14,959 nt of DNA from JBICHM01 sp043101835 (GCA_043101835.1 JBICHM010000225.1:1-14959), one strand, 5' to 3'; counted from the stretch's first letter, positions 1 through 7,796 are shown. Notes: generated from the letters alone by a model not told the origin. A program made the numbers and translations.

Positions 1-1952
1 GGCGCACGAACCATTACTACTTCGATCTCAACCGCGACTGGCTGTGGATGGTGCACCCCGAGAGCCGCTCGCGCATCGAGACCTACACGCAGTACCTGCC
101 CCAGCTGCACATCGACTACCACGAGCAGGGCTACCGCTCGCCGTACTTCTTCGGCGCCGGCGATGACCCGTACAACACCAACATCCCCGCCGAGACGCGC
201 GAGTGGGTCGAGCGGTACGGCAACGCCAACGCCGCCGTCTTCGACCGCTACGGCCTGCCCTTCGCGACGAAGGAGCGCTTCGACTACCTCTACCCCGGCT
301 ACGGCAAGGTGATGCCGGTCTACCACGGCGCGGTGGGCATGCTCACCGAGCAGGCGGGCCACGGATTCGCGGGCCTTGCGATCGATCTCGACGCCCACAA
401 CACCCTGACGCTGCGCGACCGCACGCGCCACCACTTTCTGACGAGCATGTCGTACCTCGAGACGACGGCCGCGAGCCGGGAGGGGCAGCTCGACCGGTTC
501 CGGCGATTCTTCACCGAGTCGATGACGCCCGAGGCCGACGGGCCGAAGGCCTTCGTCATCCGCGCCGACAACGACCCGGCGATGCTCCAGCGCGTGTGGG
601 ATCTCTGTGCGCCCCACGGCGTCGAGATCCGCACCCTCGATCGCGCCATGGCCGTCCCCGGTCTGCGTTCCTACCGCACCGGCGAGGTGATGGAGGACAC
701 CACGGCGCCCGCGGGCTCGTGGGTGATCATGGCCGGCCAGCGCATGGGGCGCCTCGCGCGCGCCATCTTTGAGCGCGAAACCGAAGTCACGCACATCGAG
801 ACCTACGACATCACCGGCTGGAGCGTGCCGATCTCCTTCGGCCTCGACGCCGGCTACACGCTCGATGATTTTTCCGGCGCTACCACGCCGCACGAGGACT
901 GGACGCGACCCGACGCGGTCGCGACCGGCAGCGGCGACAAGGCGTTCGTCATCGACGCGGCGCAGCACGACTTCCCGATCGCGATCGGCCACGCGATGCG
1001 CCACGACATCATGGCCCGCATCGCCGGCGCGCCCATCGAGGTCGGCGGCACACCCTTCAGCACAGGCAGCCTCATCGTCTACGCCATCCGCAACCGCCAC
1101 GCGGACCTCGACGCGTTCGTGCAGGACTGCCTCGACAGCGGAATCACGGTCCATCGCACCGACACCACGATGACCACCGGCGGCCATGTGCTCGGCGCCG
1201 ATGACAACGGCCACTACACGCTGCCGAGCATCATGCTGCTGCGCGACAGCCCGACGAGCTCGTACTCATTCGGCCAGCTGTGGCACTACCTCGACATCCA
1301 GTACCCCCTGCCCTACACGGCCGTGAATGTCGATGACGCTCCTGGCGCCGACTGGAGCCGCTACAACACCCTCGTCGTGCCCGCGGCGTTCGGGCTGAGC
1401 AACGCCTTCGGCGAGCGCGGCATGGCGGCGCTCCGCGACTGGGTGCGCGGCGGCGGCACCATCGTCGCCATCGGGCGCTCCGCCCGGTGGGCGCAGGACG
1501 AGTTCGTCTCCTTCAGCGATGAGGAAGACAAGGCCGCGGAGGACGCGAGCGAGGACGAACGCCCCGACCCCAGCGAGCTCACCTGGCAGGAGCGGCGCGA
1601 CCGGCGCGTCGAGGACAACATCCCCGGCGCCATGTTCAAGGCGACGATCGACACGACCCATCCGCTCGCCGCGGGCGTCGGCGAGTGGGTCGGCGTCCTC
1701 AAGGACGGCGACGACACGCTGCGCGTCAGCGCAAACGGCTCGGTCGTCGCCCGTTTCGATGAGGACCCCTTCATCGGCGGCTACGCCTCCGAGCGCAACC
1801 GCGAGCGCATCGGCGGCTCGCCATTCATGACCTACCACAGCGTCGGGCGCGGCGGCGTCATCTGCATCAGTGACGATGTCTCCATCCGCGGCTTCATGCA
1901 CGGCCCGATGCGCCTGGTCCTCAACGCGATCATCTTCGGGCCGTCGATGTAA
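1..1952 (+). CDS. M14-family zinc carboxypeptidase, 5' partial
   Basis: A metallocarboxypeptidase of the M14 (carboxypeptidase A-like) superfamily, entered mid-gene. The frame is open from base 3, before the first ATG at 48, and the stretch before that ATG reads RTNHYYFDLNRDWLW, the family's substrate-binding Asn-Arg motif (bases 24-41). So the ATG at 48 is not the start, and the HxxE zinc site lies upstream of the window. The third zinc His is probably in DYHEQG (bases 114-131), and the catalytic Glu in GMLTEQA (Glu codon 348-350), 76 residues later, close to the carboxypeptidase A spacing. The C-terminal half contains a glutamine-amidotransferase-like segment (LVVPAAFGLS, then RGGGTIVAIG, about 1366-1480) and an acidic insert (about 1516-1580), as seen in large bacterial M14 proteins. 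Probably secreted, but the signal peptide would lie outside the window. It ends 5 bp from the convergent gene. The family call is secure; the substrate is unknown. Confidence 0.9.
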   Translation, partial: RTNHYYFDLNRDWLWMVHPESRSRIETYTQYLPQLHIDYHEQGYRSPYFFGAGDDPYNTNIPAETREWVERYGNANAAVFDRYGLPFATKERFDYLYPGYGKVMPVYHGAVGMLTEQAGHGFAGLAIDLDAHNTLTLRDRTRHHFLTSMSYLETTAASREGQLDRFRRFFTESMTPEADGPKAFVIRADNDPAMLQRVWDLCAPHGVEIRTLDRAMAVPGLRSYRTGEVMEDTTAPAGSWVIMAGQRMGRLARAIFERETEVTHIETYDITGWSVPISFGLDAGYTLDDFSGATTPHEDWTRPDAVATGSGDKAFVIDAAQHDFPIAIGHAMRHDIMARIAGAPIEVGGTPFSTGSLIVYAIRNRHADLDAFVQDCLDSGITVHRTDTTMTTGGHVLGADDNGHYTLPSIMLLRDSPTSSYSFGQLWHYLDIQYPLPYTAVNVDDAPGADWSRYNTLVVPAAFGLSNAFGERGMAALRDWVRGGGTIVAIGRSARWAQDEFVSFSDEEDKAAEDASEDERPDPSELTWQERRDRRVEDNIPGAMFKATIDTTHPLAAGVGEWVGVLKDGDDTLRVSANGSVVARFDEDPFIGGYASERNRERIGGSPFMTYHSVGRGGVICISDDVSIRGFMHGPMRLVLNAIIFGPSM

Positions 1953-1957
1953 CGCGG

Positions 1958-2305
1958 TCACGTCGGCGACTGATCGACCTTCGCGCCGCCGGAAGCCTCC
2001 GCTTCCGGCGGCGTGTTCGTTCCATCGCCGGTCCACGCCGCCTTCGCCTCGTTGATGCCTCGCTGCGCCAGCCGATTCGCGCGCCGCAGCCAGAGGCGCG
2101 CCCACACGAACTCTGCGCTGAGAATCCCCAGCCCCGCGAAGATCGCCACCCATCCGGGGCCCGGCAGCACGAGCATCGCCACGCCCGCGAGGATGACGGT
2201 CAACCCGATGACGAGCACCACGAGCCGGCGCGCCTGGCGGAGCACGGCCGCGCCGGTGTGCTCGGCCTGCGTCTGCGCATCGACGGGCTCGTCGCGCGCG
2301 GTCAC
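1958..2305 (-). CDS. PGPGW-type small membrane protein
   Basis: A 115-residue integral membrane protein of the PGPGW family (TIGR02611-like), function unknown. Two hydrophobic helices (about residues 28-47 and 53-68) are joined by the signature PGPGW at 48-52. A basic segment follows (WLRRANRLAQR), then a polar tail rich in Glu, Gly and Thr. The start chosen is GTG at 2305-2303, which overlaps the TGA stop of the upstream DUF885 gene (GTGA). The frame stays open further upstream, but there it runs antiphase inside the DUF885 gene and looks like shadow sequence. The overlap suggests translational coupling and one transcript. The last codons contain a strong hairpin (1984-2013), and the gene ends tail-to-tail with the M14 gene. 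Confidence 0.8.
   Translation of the reverse strand: MTARDEPVDAQTQAEHTGAAVLRQARRLVVLVIGLTVILAGVAMLVLPGPGWVAIFAGLGILSAEFVWARLWLRRANRLAQRGINEAKAAWTGDGTNTPPEAEASGGAKVDQSPT
1984..2013. terminator. GC-rich hairpin between convergent genes, possible bidirectional terminator
   Basis: A perfect inverted repeat: the 12-nt arm 1984-1995 (CGCCGCCGGAAG) pairs with 2002-2013 around the 6-nt loop CCTCCG. It starts 32 bases after the M14 stop and lies inside the 3' coding end of the PGPGW gene. It has no real T-tract on either side, so intrinsic termination is only a guess. Confidence 0.45.
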
Positions 2306-4146
2306 CCGGCGGCCTGCGCGCTGATCCAGGCGCGCACGCGCTGGTCGAGGATCTCCAGCGGCAGGGCGCCGGCCTCCAGCACGCGGTCGTGGAATGCGCG
2401 GAGGCTGAGGTCCGGGATGGCCGCCTCGGCCTCGGCGCGGAGCGCGCGGATGCGGATCTCGCCGATCTTGTACCCACACGCCTGGCCGGGCCACGCGATG
2501 TAGCGGTCCACCTCGCGCTCGATATTCGTGCGCGTCAGCGCGCTGTTCTCGAGCATGAAGGTGATCGCCTGCTCGCGCGTCCAGTCGAGGGCGTGCATGC
2601 CCGTGTCCACGACGAGGCGCAGGGCGCGCCACATCTCGTAGGAGAGGCGCCCGAAGTCGTCGTACGGGTCCTCGTACAGCCCGTGCCCGCCGTCGGCGAT
2701 CGGCGTCTCGCCCATCTCGAGGCCGAGGCGCTCGGTGTAGAGCGCCCACCCCTCGCTGTAGGCGGTGATGTAGCCCCCCGTGCGCCACTTGTGCAGGCCC
2801 TGGGCCTCGAGTTCCTGCGCGATGGCAATCTGGTGGTGGTGCCCCGGCACGGCTTCGTGCATCGTCAGCGCGACCATCTCGTATTTCGGGCGCTGGTCAA
2901 GCGCATAGGTGTTCGCGATGAAGGTCCCCGCGACGCCGAGCTCGAGCGAGCCCTGGTTGTAGTACGCCGTCGGCGCGGTGGGGGCCATGAAGGCGGGCAT
3001 CTCCTCGACGCCGTAGGGCAGGCGCGGCAGCAGGCCGAAGAACTTCGGCATGTGCTGGTCCACGCGCTTGGCGATGTCGCGGTACTGGCGCAGCAGATCA
3101 CGCGCGTCGGTGTAGTAGAAGCGCGGGTCGGTGCGGAGATACTCGACGAAGGCGCCGAACAACTCGTCGCCCGTGCGCCCCGCGCCGTCGAAGTCCGACC
3201 GGGCGATCGTCTCGAACATCTCGCGCCGGATGCGCGCCACCTCGGCGACACCGATGCGGTTGATCTCCTCGGCCGACATGCGCGTCGTCGTGTGGTGCGC
3301 CAGCGCGCTGTCGTACATCGCCCGGCCCCGCGGCATCGCGCTGCAGGCGATCGAATCGCGGCACCCGGGCACATACTCCTCGTCGAGGAACTGCGCAAAC
3401 GCGCGGAAGGCGGGGATCACCCGCTCGCGCACGAGGCGCTCGCCGTTTCGTGCGTGCTCGCTCTCCGCCGTCAGCGACCGGAGCGGCGCGAACATCGCGT
3501 GTTCGCGCGCGTCGGCGTCCTCCGGCGCCTGCTTCCACGCGGCGGCGGGCACGCCGCCCATCACCACGCGCGGCTTCGTGCGCCCCGACGCCAGCCCGGC
3601 CTCGAGGTTCGCCGTCACCTGCGCGAAGTACGCCGGCAGACGCTCGAGGCGCATGCAGTAGTCGGCCCGCTGCTGGTCGGTCGAGAGGTTCAGGCGCAGC
3701 GCGAACGACGGCAGGTCGATGTGCGGCCCGGCCAGCTGATCGACGGCCAGTTCGTGCAGGGGATCGTTGGCCTGGCGCACGCGATCGGTGAGGTCCCACT
3801 TGAGCAGGTCGTAGTCGAGGCGCCGGTTCTCGCTGAGGGCGTCGCGATCGATGCGGTTCAGACGGGCGAGGCGGTCGCGCGTGGCGCGCCGGCGCAGGTC
3901 GATCGCCTCCGGGCTGACATCGGCCCAGCGGTCGTCGAAGCGGTGGTCGCCGCGCATCGTGGCGCCGGTGGGCGAGGCGGCCATCTTGGCGTCGTGGTCC
4001 TCATCGAGGAGGGCCACGAGGGCCGCGTCGGCGGCGCGATCGCCCTGTCGGGCCAGCGCCGGGGCGCAGGCGAGGGCGGCGGGGGCGGCCAGCACGCCGA
4101 GGGCGGCGCGTCGGGAGAGTGTCGTTCGGTCGGTGTCGCTGGGCAT
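2302..4146 (-). CDS. DUF885 family protein, Tat-exported, metallopeptidase-like
   Basis: A 614-residue member of the DUF885 family (PF05960), thought to be gluzincin-like metallopeptidases; no substrate is assignable here. The N-terminus has a twin-arginine-like signal: SRRAAL (residues 11-16), an Ala/Leu-rich core and a likely signal peptidase I site after ALA (about residue 32), implying folded export. The family signature HEAVPGHHHQ lies at residues 430-439. It is an HE..PGHH motif, not canonical HExxH. A conserved Glu-containing block follows (ITAYSEGWALYTERLGLE), then the C-terminal WPGQACGYKIGE block typical of the family. Length is normal for the family. The start ATG at 4146 is supported by the signal peptide directly behind it and by a TAGGCT box 7 nt upstream (leaderless geometry). 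It is first in a two-gene unit with the PGPGW gene and divergent from the RibBA-like gene. Confidence 0.88.
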   Translation of the reverse strand: MPSDTDRTTLSRRAALGVLAAPAALACAPALARQGDRAADAALVALLDEDHDAKMAASPTGATMRGDHRFDDRWADVSPEAIDLRRRATRDRLARLNRIDRDALSENRRLDYDLLKWDLTDRVRQANDPLHELAVDQLAGPHIDLPSFALRLNLSTDQQRADYCMRLERLPAYFAQVTANLEAGLASGRTKPRVVMGGVPAAAWKQAPEDADAREHAMFAPLRSLTAESEHARNGERLVRERVIPAFRAFAQFLDEEYVPGCRDSIACSAMPRGRAMYDSALAHHTTTRMSAEEINRIGVAEVARIRREMFETIARSDFDGAGRTGDELFGAFVEYLRTDPRFYYTDARDLLRQYRDIAKRVDQHMPKFFGLLPRLPYGVEEMPAFMAPTAPTAYYNQGSLELGVAGTFIANTYALDQRPKYEMVALTMHEAVPGHHHQIAIAQELEAQGLHKWRTGGYITAYSEGWALYTERLGLEMGETPIADGGHGLYEDPYDDFGRLSYEMWRALRLVVDTGMHALDWTREQAITFMLENSALTRTNIEREVDRYIAWPGQACGYKIGEIRIRALRAEAEAAIPDLSLRAFHDRVLEAGALPLEILDQRVRAWISAQAAG

Positions 4147-4159
4147 GGGCGACAGCCTA
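4147..4159 (-). promoter_or_regulatory. -10-like box TAGGCT, leaderless start of the DUF885 gene
   Basis: On the minus strand TAGGCT (4159-4154) is followed by 7 nt and then the ATG at 4146. A -10 element at this distance would place the mRNA 5' end at or next to the start codon. No convincing Shine-Dalgarno or -35 hexamer is visible. It matches the layout at four other genes in the window. Confidence 0.5.
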
Positions 4160-4222
4160 CCGCACGCGCCAAGGGCGGCCGGCGACCCGCACGCCGTGCG
4201 AACCTCCGGTGCGCGGCGGCCC

Positions 4223-4235
4223 TAGGATCGCCGGC
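4223..4235 (+). promoter_or_regulatory. -10-like box TAGGAT, leaderless start of the RibBA-like gene
   Basis: TAGGAT at 4223-4228 is followed by exactly 7 nt and then GTG at 4236. This is the same spacing as the divergent DUF885 gene. There is no purine-rich Shine-Dalgarno in the 7-nt spacer (CGCCGGC). The box helps decide the GTG start. Confidence 0.5.
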
Positions 4236-5426
4236 GTGCTGAGCCCGATCCCCGACATCCTGGACGAACTCCGCGCCGGGCGGATGGTGGTCCTCATCGA
4301 CGATGAGGACCGCGAGAACGAGGGCGACTTCGTCCTCGCCGCCGAGAAGGTGACCCCCGAGGCGGTGAACTTCATGCTCACCGTCGCGCGTGGGTACATG
4401 TGCCTCTCCCTGACGCCGGAAGACTGCGATCGCCTCGACCTGACGCCGCAGAGCGCGGTGAACACCAGCGTGCGCGGCACGCCCTTCACGGTCTCGATCG
4501 ATGGCCACCCGAAGCACGGCTTCACGACGGGCGTCTCGGCGGCCGAGCGGGCGCGGACGATCCGCCTGGCGATCGACCCGACCAGCCGGCCCGACGACTT
4601 CGTGCGCCCCGGCCACATCAACCCGCTGCGGGCGCGCACGGGCGGGGCCCTCGTTCGCACCGGGCAGACGGAGGGGTCGATCGACCTCTGCCGCCTCGCC
4701 GGGCTGCACCCCTCGGCGGTGATCATCGAGGTGATGCGCGCCGACGGCGAGATGGCGCGCGTGCCGGATCTCGAGCGCCTCTGCGCTGAGCACAACCTGA
4801 AGATGTGCAGCGTGGCGCAGGTGATCCAGCACCGGCTGGAGCGCGAGACCCTGGTGACGCGCGCCGAGCCGCGTGACGGCGTCGAGATCGAGACCGACTT
4901 CGGCCCCTTCCGCCTGTACGCCTACGAGAGTGTGGTCGATGCGCTCCCGCATGTCGTGCTGACGGTGGGCGATGTGGGGCGACCCGGTCCTGACGGTCGC
5001 GCCGGCGAGACCGACGAGCCGACGCTCGTGCGCATGCACCGGCGCCGCCTGCTGGGCGACATCTTCGGTGGTCGCGAGGGCGAAGGCTCGTCGCGTTCGG
5101 ACCTCGAAGCCTCGATGCGCGCCCTGCAGCGCGCGGGGCGCGGCGCCCTGATCTACCTGCGTCCGGAGGGGGCCGGTGACGGGCTGGAAGATCGCCTCCT
5201 CGCGATACGGCGCCCCGAACGATCGGCGGACGCGCCGCCGGACCTCACCGAGCCGGGCGGCGACCACGCGCCCTCGGGCCAGTTGCGCGAGATCGGGGTG
5301 GGGGGCCAGATCCTGCGCGACCTCGGCCTGCGCAGGCTCCGACTGCTCACCAACCACCCGCGCACGCTGCCCGGTCTCGACGGCTTCGGCCTCGAGATCG
5401 TCGAGCACGTCGCGCTCGCCGATTGA
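4236..5426 (+). CDS. RibBA-like 3,4-dihydroxy-2-butanone-4-phosphate synthase with degenerate GTP cyclohydrolase II domain (RibBX type)
   Basis: 396 residues, two domains. Residues 1-205 are a DHBP synthase (RibB) domain, which converts ribulose 5-phosphate to the four-carbon riboflavin precursor. It shows DDEDRENEGDF (about 22-32), TTGVSAAERA and GHINPLRAR, but the usual GHTEA block reads GQTEG (Gln144), replacing a His known as a metal ligand in this family. The rest aligns with GTP cyclohydrolase II (RibA), but its active-site signature is gone. The zinc-cysteine block normally reading HSECLTGD..RCDCG is HRRRLLGDIFGGREGEGSSRSD (bases about 5035-5100) with no Cys, and YLRQEGRGIGL has become YLRPEGAGDGL. 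The second domain is therefore probably not a GTP cyclohydrolase, and a separate RibA should exist elsewhere. Start: GTG 4236 with a TAGGAT box upstream. An ATG at 4119 is in frame, but it overlaps the divergent gene and adds nothing RibB-like. Confidence 0.85.
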   Translation: MLSPIPDILDELRAGRMVVLIDDEDRENEGDFVLAAEKVTPEAVNFMLTVARGYMCLSLTPEDCDRLDLTPQSAVNTSVRGTPFTVSIDGHPKHGFTTGVSAAERARTIRLAIDPTSRPDDFVRPGHINPLRARTGGALVRTGQTEGSIDLCRLAGLHPSAVIIEVMRADGEMARVPDLERLCAEHNLKMCSVAQVIQHRLERETLVTRAEPRDGVEIETDFGPFRLYAYESVVDALPHVVLTVGDVGRPGPDGRAGETDEPTLVRMHRRRLLGDIFGGREGEGSSRSDLEASMRALQRAGRGALIYLRPEGAGDGLEDRLLAIRRPERSADAPPDLTEPGGDHAPSGQLREIGVGGQILRDLGLRRLRLLTNHPRTLPGLDGFGLEIVEHVALAD

Positions 5427-5438
5427 CCGGAGTCACCG

Positions 5439-6089
5439 ATGGCCGATCCGACGCCCAGGCGAACACCCGAATACCTCGCGCACTATCGCGAGATCATCGA
5501 TGAGAAGGGCCCCGGCTTCGAGGCCACCGGCTGGCGCAACAAGGACTTCCAGCGCGAGCGGTTCCGCGTCTTCTGCGCGATGCAGGAGTTCACTGATCGC
5601 GTCGTGCTCGACGCCGGCGCGGGGCGCGCGGACTTCGCCGTGCACCTGCTCGAAGAGGGCATCCACTACGAACGGTTCATCGCCATGGACGCCATGGCGG
5701 AGATGACCGGCCTCGTGCGCGGGCGCTCCATTCCGCGCCTCGAGGGCGTCACCATCGACTTCGCCGGCGATGCGCGCGCGTTCGAGCGGTTCAGCGAGGT
5801 CGACGTCATCGTCTTCAGCGGGTCGCTGAACACCTTCGAGCAGCCCCACGCCCTGCGCGTGCTCGAGAACGCCTGGGCGGCGACGGGTGAGGCGATGGTC
5901 TTCAACTTCCTGACCACCCGCTGCCCGACCGCCAGGCGCGCCGACGACACCGGACCCGCCCACCGATTCGACCCGCTCGCGCTCCTCGACTGGGCGCTCG
6001 AGCAGACCCCGCTGGTCCGCTTCCGGCAGGACTACCTGGGCGGCCACGACGCCACGATCGCCATGCGCCGCGAGCCCGACGGGGGCTGA
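5439..6089 (+). CDS. class I SAM-dependent methyltransferase-like protein
   Basis: 216 residues with a Rossmann-type methyltransferase core. Motif I is VVLDAGAGRADFA (residues 55-67, the D-x-G-x-G SAM loop), followed by an acidic residue at the end of strand 2 (FIAMDA, Asp84) suited to the ribose hydroxyls, and a strand-4-like DVIVFSGSLNTFEQP about 120-135. The N-terminal helix region (residues 1-50, with GFEATGWRNKDFQRERF) may be a cap. The substrate cannot be predicted. The ATG lies 12 bp after the RibBA-like stop, with a GGAG Shine-Dalgarno (5429-5432) 6 nt upstream, so it is probably the second gene of that transcript. A functional link with riboflavin is not evident. Confidence 0.75.
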   Translation: MADPTPRRTPEYLAHYREIIDEKGPGFEATGWRNKDFQRERFRVFCAMQEFTDRVVLDAGAGRADFAVHLLEEGIHYERFIAMDAMAEMTGLVRGRSIPRLEGVTIDFAGDARAFERFSEVDVIVFSGSLNTFEQPHALRVLENAWAATGEAMVFNFLTTRCPTARRADDTGPAHRFDPLALLDWALEQTPLVRFRQDYLGGHDATIAMRREPDGG

Positions 6090-6123
6090 ACACCCACCGG
6101 GGGCTGGGCGACGGCGGGTCGGC

Positions 6124-6137
6124 TATCCTCACGCACT
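6124..6137 (+). promoter_or_regulatory. -10-like box TATCCT, near-leaderless start of the amidotransferase gene
   Basis: TATCCT at 6124-6129 is followed by 8 nt and then ATG at 6138. No Shine-Dalgarno lies in the spacer. The 48-bp gap after the methyltransferase also holds a short direct repeat, CGGGGGCTG, at 6080-6088 and 6098-6106. Confidence 0.5.
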
Positions 6138-6857
6138 ATGGCGATCATCGTTCTGCAGCATCAGGATTCCGGCCACCCCGGTCGTCTCGGGCGCGCGCTG
6201 CGCGAGCAGGCGCACCGGCTCGACATCCGTCGCCTCGACAAGGGCGACGGCGTGCCGGTGGACCTCGACAACGTCAGCGCCGTCGTCTCCCTCGGCGGTC
6301 GTCAGAACGTGGGCGACAACGTCGCCTGGCTCGGGCGCGAGATGGAGTTCATCAAGGCCGCCCACGAGGCGGGGCTGCCGGTCGTCGGCGTCTGTCTCGG
6401 CGCCCAGCTCGTCGCGGCGGCGCTGGGCGGGCAGGTTGGCCCGATGGACAAGCCCGAGATCGGGTTCCACCCCGTGTCGCTCAACCCGACCGGGCAGGTC
6501 GACCCGATCCTCGCCGGCGTCGCGTGGAACGCTCCGCAGTTCTGCCACCACGGCCAGCAGGTCACCGAGCTGCCGCCGGGCGCAACGCTGCTGGGCTCGA
6601 GTCAGGCCTGCCGCGTGCAGGCGTTCAAGTGCGGGCGGAGCACCTACGCGTTCCAGTTTCACTTCGAGGCGGAGCGCGCCCAGGTTGAGGCCATCTGCCG
6701 CGCCGATGCCGATATGGACCAGCGCGCCGGCGTCACCGCCGAGCAGGTGCTCAGCCAGCACGACAAGCACGAAGACGCCTTCGCCCGCGCCGCCGAGCGC
6801 CTCAGCGAGAACATCGCCACCTTCCTGATTCCGTCGCGCACGCGCGTGGCGGTGTGA
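6138..6857 (+). CDS. class I glutamine amidotransferase (GMP synthase glutaminase-like)
   Basis: 239 residues, a stand-alone class I (triad) glutamine amidotransferase of the type annotated as GMP synthase glutaminase-domain-like. The nucleophile elbow is GVCLGAQLVA with Cys86. The distal His-Glu pair of the triad is in FQFHFEAE (His175, Glu177). A GG-containing oxyanion-loop-like segment, SLGGRQNVGD, lies at about residues 51-60. The triad is intact, so glutaminase activity, or the related gamma-glutamyl hydrolysis, is plausible. The acceptor is unknown. It begins a unit with the DNA glycosylase 10 bp downstream. That pairing does not match a pathway I know. Confidence 0.85.
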   Translation: MAIIVLQHQDSGHPGRLGRALREQAHRLDIRRLDKGDGVPVDLDNVSAVVSLGGRQNVGDNVAWLGREMEFIKAAHEAGLPVVGVCLGAQLVAAALGGQVGPMDKPEIGFHPVSLNPTGQVDPILAGVAWNAPQFCHHGQQVTELPPGATLLGSSQACRVQAFKCGRSTYAFQFHFEAERAQVEAICRADADMDQRAGVTAEQVLSQHDKHEDAFARAAERLSENIATFLIPSRTRVAV

Positions 6858-6867
6858 AGGCCTCCCC

Positions 6868-7794
6868 GTGGGCTCGCGCCTGACGATCCCGACGCCGGAC
6901 GACTTCGTCCTCGCGCGGGATGTCTGCTCCTACGGCTACTTCCTGCTCGCGCCGAACGTGTGGGATCCGGACGCGCAATCGCTCACGCGCCCGCTCAACC
7001 TCCCCGAGGGCGTCGCGACGGCCACGCTCGCCCAGCCCGGCGGCGCGGGGACGCCCATCCGCGCGGCGTTCGACAGAGCGCTCGGCCGCCACGAACGTGC
7101 GCCGGCCAAGGCGATGCTCGCACGCATGCTGCGCCTCGACGACAACCTGACCGATTTCCATCGCGTCGACCCGCGATGGAAGGCCAGCGGGCGCGGGCGC
7201 CTCTTCCGCAGCCCGACCTTCTTCGAGGACCTCATCAAAACGGTCACCAGCTGCAATGTCGCCTGGCCGAGCACCATCTCGATGAACCGGCGACTCTGCG
7301 CCGCCTTCAACCCCGCCTTCCCGACGCCGGCGCAGCTGCGCCGACGCCGACCCGCCACGCTTCGCTCGCGCTGCGGCGTCGGGTACCGCGACGCGCGGAT
7401 CGTCGAGCTGGCCCGCATCGTGGATTCCGGCGAACTCGATGTCCCCTGGCTCGAAGACCCGGCCACGCCCGACGACGACGTCCACGACGCGCTGCTCGCG
7501 CTGCCGGGCATCGGGCCGTACGCGGCGGCCAACGTCATGATGCTCCTCGGGCGCTACGAACGCCTCGCGATCGACACCGAGACCTTCCGCCACGCACGCA
7601 CCGTCCTCGGTATGGAGGGCGAGGACCGGGAGCTCGCCAGACGCGTGCGGAAGCACTACGAGCCCTTCGGCGCGCACAAGTTCCGCTCGTACTGGTTCGA
7701 GCTGTGGACGTTCTATGAGGACCGGCGCGGGCCGAGCTGGGCGTGGGCGCCGCGGGAAGTCGCCGACGCCTTCACCGCCTCGAAGCTCAGATGA
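6868..7794 (+). CDS. HhH-GPD superfamily DNA glycosylase (AlkA/OGG-like, monofunctional)
   Basis: 308 residues; base-excision repair glycosylase fold. The helix-hairpin-helix LPGIGPYAAAN lies at 212-222, and the conserved catalytic Asp is in AIDTET (Asp236), about 18 residues beyond the hairpin as in the superfamily. The position of the OGG1 lyase Lys is Tyr (Tyr218), so it should be a monofunctional glycosylase of AlkA type, probably removing alkylated or otherwise damaged bases. The N-terminal ~100 residues (YGYFLLAPNVWDPD) resemble the AlkA/OGG N-domain. There is no Cys-rich FeS cluster like that of Nth/MutY. Start: GTG 6868, 10 bp after the amidotransferase stop, with a GAAGG Shine-Dalgarno-like sequence overlapping that stop. 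An ATG start is not available nearby. The gene is convergent with the 7815-8162 gene. Confidence 0.82.
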   Translation: MGSRLTIPTPDDFVLARDVCSYGYFLLAPNVWDPDAQSLTRPLNLPEGVATATLAQPGGAGTPIRAAFDRALGRHERAPAKAMLARMLRLDDNLTDFHRVDPRWKASGRGRLFRSPTFFEDLIKTVTSCNVAWPSTISMNRRLCAAFNPAFPTPAQLRRRRPATLRSRCGVGYRDARIVELARIVDSGELDVPWLEDPATPDDDVHDALLALPGIGPYAAANVMMLLGRYERLAIDTETFRHARTVLGMEGEDRELARRVRKHYEPFGAHKFRSYWFELWTFYEDRRGPSWAWAPREVADAFTASKLR

Positions 7795-7796
7795 CA

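Noticed and set aside
4059..4074. Possible lipobox (LAC) in the DUF885 signal peptide
   Set aside because: The residue at -3 is Ala rather than Leu, and a better signal peptidase I site (ALA) follows after about residue 32.
4119..4235. In-frame ATG 4119 as start of the RibBA-like gene
   Set aside because: It would overlap the divergent DUF885 start and add 39 residues unlike any RibB N-terminus; GTG 4236 gives the expected start and has a box upstream.
3858..5408. Minus-strand open frame of 516 codons opposite the RibBA-like gene
   Set aside because: Composition is an antisense shadow (Arg/Ala/His-rich) and it overlaps two genes with clear domains.
6080..6106. Direct repeat CGGGGGCTG
   Set aside because: Only 9 nt, two copies, one overlapping a coding end in GC-rich DNA; likely chance.
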